Positions 58,565 through 64,000 of a stretch of 64,000 bases of DNA are shown here, one piece after another. Made by a program: the position numbers and the translations under genes. How positions within the stretch are numbered: the stretch's first letter is position 1; each line of letters begins with the position of its first letter. The notes under the pieces are model-generated. The model had not been told where the DNA came from. It searched no databases and saw nothing but the letters and a program-made list of their open reading frames with translations. Origin of the DNA: Parafannyhessea umbonata (lineage in GTDB: Bacteria; Actinomycetota; Coriobacteriia; Coriobacteriales; Atopobiaceae); assembly GCF_900111255.1 (NCBI RefSeq), contig NZ_FOGP01000003.1, forward strand, positions 1 to 64,000, read 5' to 3'.

Positions 58565-60655
58565 ATGGCAAGTGATAAGGTCTCAGAGGAGTACGGCAGT
58601 CTTGTCTTCACCGACGCTGACATGCGTCAGCGCCTACCCAAGCCGACGTACAAGGAACTCCGACGCGTTATCGACGAGGGCAAGGACATCAACCTCAACA
58701 TCGCCAACGAGGTTGCCCACGCAATGAAGGAGTGGGCTCTCGAGAAGGGTGCCACGCACTTCACGCACTGGTTCCAGCCCCTCACCGGCATCACCTCGGA
58801 GAAGCACGACAGCTTCATAAATCCCAATGGCGACGGCACGGTCCTGATGGCGTTCTCCGGCAAGGAACTCGTCCAGGGCGAGCCGGACGCCTCGTCCTTC
58901 CCCAGCGGCGGCCTGCGCGCGACCTTCGAGGCCCGCGGCTACACCGTGTGGGACCCCATGAGCCCCGTCTTCATCAAGGACGAGGTCCTCTGTATCCCCA
59001 CCGCCTTCATCAGCTACACCGGCGAGGCCCTCGACAAGAAGACCCCGCTCCTTCGCTCCGAGGCGGCTGTCGAGCGCGAGGCCAAGCGCGTCCTCGCCCT
59101 CTTCGGCAAGCAGCCCAAGCGCGTCTTCACCACCTGTGGTCCCGAGCAGGAGTACTTCCTGATCCAGGAGGACGACTACAAGGCCCGCCCGGACCTCATC
59201 CTCACCGGCCGCACCCTCTTTGGCTGCGAGCCCGCCAAGGGCCAGGAGCTCGAGGAGCACTACTTTGGCGCCATCCGTCCCTCCGTCAACGCCTTCATGA
59301 AGGAGGTTGACGACGAGCTCTGGAAGCTGGGCATCCCCGCTCGCACCAAGCACAACGAGGTCGCCCCCTGCCAGCACGAGCTCGCCCCCATCTTCGAGCA
59401 GGGCTCCGTTGCCATCGACAACAACCTGCTGACCATGGAGAAGCTCAAGCTCATGGCCACCCACTACGGCCTCGCCTGCCTCGAGCACGAGAAGCCCTTC
59501 GAGTACGTGAACGGCTCCGGCAAGCACGACAACTGGTCGCTCTCCGCTGACTCCGAGAACCTCCTCGAGCCTGGCGACAACCCCGAGGACAACCTGCAGT
59601 TCCTGGTCTTCCTCGCCTGCCTGGTCGCAGCCGTCGACGAGCACGCCGACCTGCTGCGCGCAGCCGTCGCCTCCGCCGGCAACGATCACCGTCTGGGCGC
59701 CAACGAGGCTCCTCCCGCGATTGTCTCCATCTTCCTGGGCGACGCCCTCACCCCAGTCGTCGACGCCCTCATCAAGAAGGAGCACGCCGAGTCCCACGGC
59801 CGTGAGCGCGTTGACCTGGGCGTCCCCGCTCTGCCCAACATCCTGCGCGACAATACCGACCGCAACCGCACCAGCCCGTTCGCCTTCACGGGCAACAAGT
59901 TCGAGTTCCGCATGTGCGGCAGCCAGCAGAACCTCTCCGACTGCAACGTCGCGCTCAACGCCGCCGTCGCCGAGCAGTGCGAGCGCTTCTGCGACTACAT
60001 CGCAGCCCACGAGGACCTGGACTTCATGGCCGCGGCCATGCGCTTCGTCCGCCACACCTTCCGTGACCACCAGCGCATCCTGTTCGACGGCAACGGCTAC
60101 TCCGAGGACTGGGAGAAGGAGGCCGAGAAGCGCGGCCTGCTGAACAACAAGACCACGCCCGACGCCCTCCCCTGCCTGGTCGAGCAGAAGAACATCGAGT
60201 TCTTCGAGAAGTTCAACGTCCTCTCCGAGGCCGAGTCTCGCGCCCGCTACGTCGCCGCGGCCGAGCAGTACAGCAAGCTGCTCAACATCGAGGCCAACAC
60301 CATGGTCACCATGGCCCGCAACCTCTACATGCCCGCAATCTCGCAGTACTCCGGCGACCTGGCCTCCAGCGTCGCGACGAAGGCCGAGATCGGCGTCGCA
60401 AGCAAGACCGAGAAGGACCTCGTCGCGACGCTGACCCAGGGCCTCGAGGACATCCGCGTCGCAGCCGACGAGCTCGAGGAGAAGAACGTCGCCGCCCGCT
60501 CCGCAGAGGACGTCCAGAAGCAGGACGACGCCTACCGCGACGACGTCGTTCCCGCGATGGCCAAGCTCCGCGCGGCCGTCGACGGCATGGAGAAGATCTG
60601 CGCCAAGGACTACTGGCCGGTTCCCTCCTACAATGACATGCTGTTCTACGTCTAA
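58565..60655 (+). CDS. glnN: Glutamine synthetase type III
   Basis: ATP-dependent synthesis of glutamine from glutamate and ammonia by the large dodecameric GSIII family. The 696-aa protein lacks the adenylylation loop of GSI. It shows the GSIII-type FTHWFQPLTGITSEKHDSFI-like catalytic entry, TTCGPEQEYFLI, ARTKHNEVAPCQHELAPIFE, GNDHRLGANEAPPAI and NRTSPFAFTGNKFEFRM. AAGGAGGGACGTTC before the ATG fixes the start. It is divergent from gltB, giving a complete GS-GOGAT module. No GSI is in the window. Confidence 0.96.
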   Translation: MASDKVSEEYGSLVFTDADMRQRLPKPTYKELRRVIDEGKDINLNIANEVAHAMKEWALEKGATHFTHWFQPLTGITSEKHDSFINPNGDGTVLMAFSGKELVQGEPDASSFPSGGLRATFEARGYTVWDPMSPVFIKDEVLCIPTAFISYTGEALDKKTPLLRSEAAVEREAKRVLALFGKQPKRVFTTCGPEQEYFLIQEDDYKARPDLILTGRTLFGCEPAKGQELEEHYFGAIRPSVNAFMKEVDDELWKLGIPARTKHNEVAPCQHELAPIFEQGSVAIDNNLLTMEKLKLMATHYGLACLEHEKPFEYVNGSGKHDNWSLSADSENLLEPGDNPEDNLQFLVFLACLVAAVDEHADLLRAAVASAGNDHRLGANEAPPAIVSIFLGDALTPVVDALIKKEHAESHGRERVDLGVPALPNILRDNTDRNRTSPFAFTGNKFEFRMCGSQQNLSDCNVALNAAVAEQCERFCDYIAAHEDLDFMAAAMRFVRHTFRDHQRILFDGNGYSEDWEKEAEKRGLLNNKTTPDALPCLVEQKNIEFFEKFNVLSEAESRARYVAAAEQYSKLLNIEANTMVTMARNLYMPAISQYSGDLASSVATKAEIGVASKTEKDLVATLTQGLEDIRVAADELEEKNVAARSAEDVQKQDDAYRDDVVPAMAKLRAAVDGMEKICAKDYWPVPSYNDMLFYV

Positions 60656-60690
60656 GGACGGGGCACGGAGTCACACATAGGCTCAGGTCA

Positions 60691-60724
60691 AGGGACCTCC
60701 GGCACGCGTCGGAGGTCCCTTTTC
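60691..60724 (+). terminator. Rho-independent terminator after glnN
   Basis: AGGGACCTCCG and CGGAGGTCCCT form an 11-bp perfect stem with an eight-base loop followed by TTTT. Confidence 0.9.
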
Positions 60725-60810
60725 GTTCCTATGCGCACCATCCCGCGCCCACGGGCTATCATGTGAGCCAAGAAGGCGTCAGCACGCCTCGCCATCGAAC
60801 GGGAGGACAC

Positions 60811-61842
60811 ATGAGCGAGATCGCGACCAAGCCCCTCAGAATATTCGACCTGCACTGCGACACGCTCGATGCGCTCTGCATGAACGACGCGAGTGCGTTC
60901 GTCTCGCTCCCATCGATCCCAGCTGGCTCAGACATGGTCGGCAATCCCCTGCAGCTGGCAGCCGAGCGTATGGCCACCGCGGGACAGTGGTGCCAGTGCT
61001 ACGCCATCTGGGTCCCCGACGACCTCGCGGGCACGGGACTGACGGCGCACGAGTTCTACGACAGGGTGGCCGCCTACTATCATGGCCAGCTGGCCGCACA
61101 CCCCTCAGAGCTCCATGGCATCCGCGACGGCCGCACCATCGAAGGGGCGCTCGCACAGGGCGGAGTCGGCTGCATGCTCACCGTCGAGAACGGATCTCCC
61201 CTGGAAGACGGCATGGAGGTTCTGGACCAGATGCACGCCGACGGCGTCAAGATGATGACCCTGGTCTGGAACGGTCAAAACCGCATTGCCTCGGGCAACG
61301 ACACCCAGGACGGCATGTCCGCCTTCGGGCGCTCGGTTGTGCGCCACATGGAGAGGCTCAAGATGGTCGTCGACGTTTCGCACCTGAACGATGCCGGCTT
61401 CAAGGACCTCCTGGCCTGCTCCGAGCGTCCCTTCGTGGCAACCCACTCCAACAGCAGGGCCATCTGCGCACACCCGCGCAACCTGACCGACTACCAGTTC
61501 AGGGCGATTGCGGACCGCGGTGGCCTGGTGGGGATCAACTACTACCGCGCCTTCGTGAGCGAGCGCTTCGACCTCGACCACAGCGAGCCCGGGCCCGGCC
61601 GGCCAGAGGTGAGCTTCGACGACCTGTCATACCACATCGACCATATGCTCGAACTCGACGGTCAGGGCACCATCGCACTGGGCAGCGACTTCGACGGCAG
61701 CGAGACGCCCTCGTGGCTCTCGGGCGCACAGGACCTGCCCCGTTTCTACGAGCTGATCGCAGGGCGCTTTGGCGCAGACGTGGCCGACGACATGTTCTTC
61801 AACAACGCGGCGCGCTTCTTCGCACGCAACGAGGAGCTGTAG
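60811..61842 (+). CDS. Membrane dipeptidase family (M19) zinc dipeptidase
   Basis: Zinc dipeptidase of 343 aa, no signal peptide, so cytosolic. Ligands are in FDLHCDTLDAL (HxD), MLTVENGSPL (bridging Glu), VVDVSHLNDAGF (His), FVATHSNSRAICAHPRNLTD (His) and ALGSDFDGSE (Asp), the complete renal-dipeptidase set. GGGAGGACAC precedes the ATG; an earlier in-frame ATG has no site. It fits the peptide catabolism seen around 29-39 kb. It ends nine bases from the convergent HdeD-like gene. Confidence 0.92.
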   Translation: MSEIATKPLRIFDLHCDTLDALCMNDASAFVSLPSIPAGSDMVGNPLQLAAERMATAGQWCQCYAIWVPDDLAGTGLTAHEFYDRVAAYYHGQLAAHPSELHGIRDGRTIEGALAQGGVGCMLTVENGSPLEDGMEVLDQMHADGVKMMTLVWNGQNRIASGNDTQDGMSAFGRSVVRHMERLKMVVDVSHLNDAGFKDLLACSERPFVATHSNSRAICAHPRNLTDYQFRAIADRGGLVGINYYRAFVSERFDLDHSEPGPGRPEVSFDDLSYHIDHMLELDGQGTIALGSDFDGSETPSWLSGAQDLPRFYELIAGRFGADVADDMFFNNAARFFARNEEL

Positions 61843-61851
61843 CCCAATAGG

Positions 61852-62388
61852 CTACGCTTGCTCGTGACCGCGGCCGAAGCCCTCGGATATCTTGGTAATG
61901 CCACCAAACACCAGGGCGCCTCCAGCGAGCACTACGGCAAAGTCGGCAACCATGAAGGGCGCCGCCGCGACGATAAGCCCCAACAGAATGACGATGCTGC
62001 TGGCGATCACGCGCGGCGTGAAGATGGGCATGCCGGTTCCCGCGCGCAGCAGGGACGCGACCTGAAGCGACGTGATGCCCGAAAGCACGATGCCGAAGCC
62101 CAGAATCACAAAGAGCCACACCACAAACATGCCGGGCATGCTGATGAGCAGAAGGCCGAACAGGAACTCAATCACGCCGACGTAGAAGTCCGCCTGCGCG
62201 AAGAGCGCGCTAAATCGCCGGAATGAGCTCAGCAACGTCAGGACGCCCATGATCACCACGACCCAGCCGATGACGCCGATTGCGAAAGTCGTGACGCCGG
62301 CGGGATTCATGAGCATATAGAGTCCCAGGATAACCGCCGCGAAGCCCTCGATAAGCATGCCGGCCCTGGAGCGCTCGTACGTGTTCAT
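61852..62388 (-). CDS. HdeD/DUF308-family membrane protein
   Basis: Small integral membrane protein of 178 aa with six predicted helices in three pairs (AGMLIEGFAAVILGLYMLM, FAIGVIGWVVVIMGVLTLL, FYVGVIEFLFGLLLISMPG, WLFVILGFGIVLSGI, SIVILLGLIVAAAPF, FAVVLAGGALVFGGI). This matches the HdeD acid-resistance family in length and pattern. The molecular function is unknown. GGGGAGG lies five bases before the ATG. Transcribed convergently to the dipeptidase and divergently from the MATE gene. Confidence 0.85.
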   Translation of the reverse strand: MNTYERSRAGMLIEGFAAVILGLYMLMNPAGVTTFAIGVIGWVVVIMGVLTLLSSFRRFSALFAQADFYVGVIEFLFGLLLISMPGMFVVWLFVILGFGIVLSGITSLQVASLLRAGTGMPIFTPRVIASSIVILLGLIVAAAPFMVADFAVVLAGGALVFGGITKISEGFGRGHEQA

Positions 62389-62606
62389 GTTGACCTCCCC
62401 ACAGAAGCGCCCGGCCTGGCACCCCGGAGCGCGTTGCATTTGTCATCACAAAACCATCATAAAACTACGGCACGCCCCGACAGGTATGAATATCTCTCGA
62501 GTGCCTCTTTTTCTGGCCAAACGCGCACCACACGCGCGTAGACTATGCAACTTGCAAAGCCCCGCATCCAATGGAGCAACCCCCGAACCAAGAAGTGGAG
62601 AAGAGC

Positions 62607-63986
62607 GTGGCAAAGGCAGCTTCAAGGTCTCTCGACGTCACCCAGGGTGTCATCTGGAAGCAGCTGCTCAAGCTGTGTCTGCCCGTGTTCTTCTCGTCCT
62701 TCTTCCAGCAGGCATACTCGCTGATCAACGTGTTCGTGGTGGGGCACTCCTCCGGCAGCACCACCGCCGTCGCCGCGGTCCAGGCAACCTCGGCTCTCAC
62801 CGACCTCGTGGTGGGATTCTCGGTGGGAATGGGCGTGGGCTTCAGCATCGTCGTCGCGCAGTACTTCGGTGCCCACGAGCAGCACAAGCTCTCGGTGGGC
62901 ATGCACACGGCCATGGGCATCGCGCTTGCGTTCGGGGCCCTCTGCTCGGTCGCGGGCGTGCTGCTGTGCGGCAGCATCCTCTCGTGGATGGGGACGCCCC
63001 AGGACATCTTTGCCGAAGCCCAGGACTTCGCCCGCGTCTACCTGGGCGCCATGATCTTCTCGGTCACCTTCAACACGGGCTCTGCCCTGCAGCGCGCCGT
63101 AGGAGACACCCGCACGCCGGCCATCATCGTCGCCTCGTCGTGCGTGGTGAACGTGCTGATGGACCTGCTGTTCGTCCTCTACCTGGACCTGGGCGCACGC
63201 GGATGCGGCATCGCGACCGCCTGCTCGCTGGCCTTTGGCTCCCTGGCGACCCTCTGGCAGCTCACGCACGTCGAAGGCGCCTGGCGCATCCGCCTGCGCG
63301 ACCTTCGCATCGACCCCAAGATGGCCCGTGTCATGGTCAAGACCGGACTGCCCCTTGCCCTGCAGTCGTCGGCCTACACCGTCTCGAACATCATCGTGCA
63401 GTCCGCCATCAACAGCTTCGGAACCAGCCACATCGCGGCTTGGGGCCTCTCCGGCAGGCTCGACTCGCCCGTCTGGACCGTGTCTGAGGCGCTGGGCTCC
63501 TCGGTCACCACGTTCTCGGCGCAGAACTTCGGCGCCCGCAACCACGAGCGCATGCGCAAGGGGCTGCATACCTCGCTGCTCATGACCGTCGTCGTCATCG
63601 GTGGTCTGGCAAGCACCGTCATGGCGCTCGCGCACCCGCTTTCGATTTTCTTCCTGCAGGACGAGCGGGTCGCCAACCTAACGACGCAAGTCATCATGAC
63701 CCTGGGGCCGTTCTACCTGTGCTACTCCGTGATGGCGAACTTCGCTGGCACCATCCGCGGCTCGGGCGAGAGCCTGCGTCCCATGCTGCTGACGCTCTTC
63801 GGCACCTGCCTGCTGCGCGTCGTCTGGCTGCTGGTGTTCATCCCACGGCACCACGACTTCACACTGGTGCTCATGAGCTACCCCGCAACCTGGATCATCA
63901 CCGCGGTCCTGTTCGCGCTGTACTACCGCTACGGGCACTGGATGCGCCACGCCGCCGACCACGAGGCCGAGCGCATGGCGCTCTAG
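62607..63986 (+). CDS. MATE-family efflux transporter
   Basis: Cation-coupled multidrug/toxin exporter of 459 aa with 12 membrane helices in two similar halves. It begins LDVTQGVIWKQLLKLCLPVFF, has NVFVVGHSSGSTTAVAAVQATSAL-type helix 2, SALQRAVGDTRTPA in the first half and GTIRGSGESLRPML in the second, as in DinF/NorM-like proteins. The GTG at 62607 with GGAGAAG five bases upstream is preferred to an ATG 12 codons earlier with no ribosome-binding site. Substrate unknown. Confidence 0.9.
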   Translation: MAKAASRSLDVTQGVIWKQLLKLCLPVFFSSFFQQAYSLINVFVVGHSSGSTTAVAAVQATSALTDLVVGFSVGMGVGFSIVVAQYFGAHEQHKLSVGMHTAMGIALAFGALCSVAGVLLCGSILSWMGTPQDIFAEAQDFARVYLGAMIFSVTFNTGSALQRAVGDTRTPAIIVASSCVVNVLMDLLFVLYLDLGARGCGIATACSLAFGSLATLWQLTHVEGAWRIRLRDLRIDPKMARVMVKTGLPLALQSSAYTVSNIIVQSAINSFGTSHIAAWGLSGRLDSPVWTVSEALGSSVTTFSAQNFGARNHERMRKGLHTSLLMTVVVIGGLASTVMALAHPLSIFFLQDERVANLTTQVIMTLGPFYLCYSVMANFAGTIRGSGESLRPMLLTLFGTCLLRVVWLLVFIPRHHDFTLVLMSYPATWIITAVLFALYYRYGHWMRHAADHEAERMAL

Positions 63987-64000
63987 GGGAGCAAGAAGTC

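Overview
The window is a gene-dense, GC-rich chromosomal segment. It suggests an anaerobic member of the class Coriobacteriia (Actinomycetota), most likely an Olsenella/Atopobiaceae-type bacterium. The evidence is: strong Shine-Dalgarno sites with many GTG/TTG starts; actinobacterial-type LexA boxes before uvrA and uvrB; a type III glutamine synthetase beside gltBD; many peptidases and PTS genes; and a broken copy of a hypothetical protein family that I recall as common in Coriobacteriia. The taxon is inferred from content. No rRNA or tRNA gene was seen.

Layout. 1-356: right end of an IS3-family element. 448-1368: proline iminopeptidase. 1503-9090: histidine operon on the minus strand, read hisZG (one fused gene)-D-C-B-H-A-F-I, with two palindromes upstream; hisE is not present. 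9240-12792: ybaK and uvrA with an SOS box. 12916-16806 (plus): Mrp ATPase and two FAD-dependent oxidoreductases. 16903-17906: pseudogene. 17981-24186 (minus): Amadori-compound (fructoselysine-type) locus with kinase, deglycase, amidohydrolase, YfcC-type carrier and a GntR regulator, with matching operator-like sites before the carrier and before the regulator. 24298-24592: orphan PTS EIIB. 24725-27052: uvrB with a probable SOS box. 27124-28856: lytic transglycosylase, coaE and a zinc-ribbon membrane protein. 29061-39096: peptide-use block (M42 aminopeptidase, PepT, a C26 amidotransferase-like hydrolase, OppABCDF, pyrrolidone-carboxylate peptidase). 39190-40608: ribosomal protein S1. 40732-43031 (plus): HAD phosphatase and CyuA-type L-cysteine desulfidase. 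43082-48430: alpha-glucoside PTS IIBC, GH4 6-phospho-glycosidase and a serine hydrolase, with a divergent GntR regulator and a perfect 19-bp inverted repeat between them. 48466-51752: rnhA and polA. 51925-60724: gltD/gltB divergent from type III glutamine synthetase. 60811-63986: M19 dipeptidase, HdeD-like membrane protein and MATE transporter.

How the genes work together. The content points to a peptide- and amino-acid-fermenting anaerobe. Opp imports oligopeptides, which PepT, M42, Pip, Pcp and the M19 dipeptidase degrade. CyuA degrades cysteine. Ammonia is re-assimilated by GSIII plus GOGAT, and histidine is made de novo. Sugars enter by PTS (alpha-glucosides) and probably as Amadori products. 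DNA repair genes (uvrA, uvrB, polA) are spread through the window, and the two uvr genes carry LexA-type sites.

The most unusual items are the HisZ-HisG fusion with twin upstream palindromes, the re-wired frl-type operon with its 17-bp operators, and a short motif (GGYACTTCTYG) that recurs just downstream of six genes and always in the orientation of that gene.
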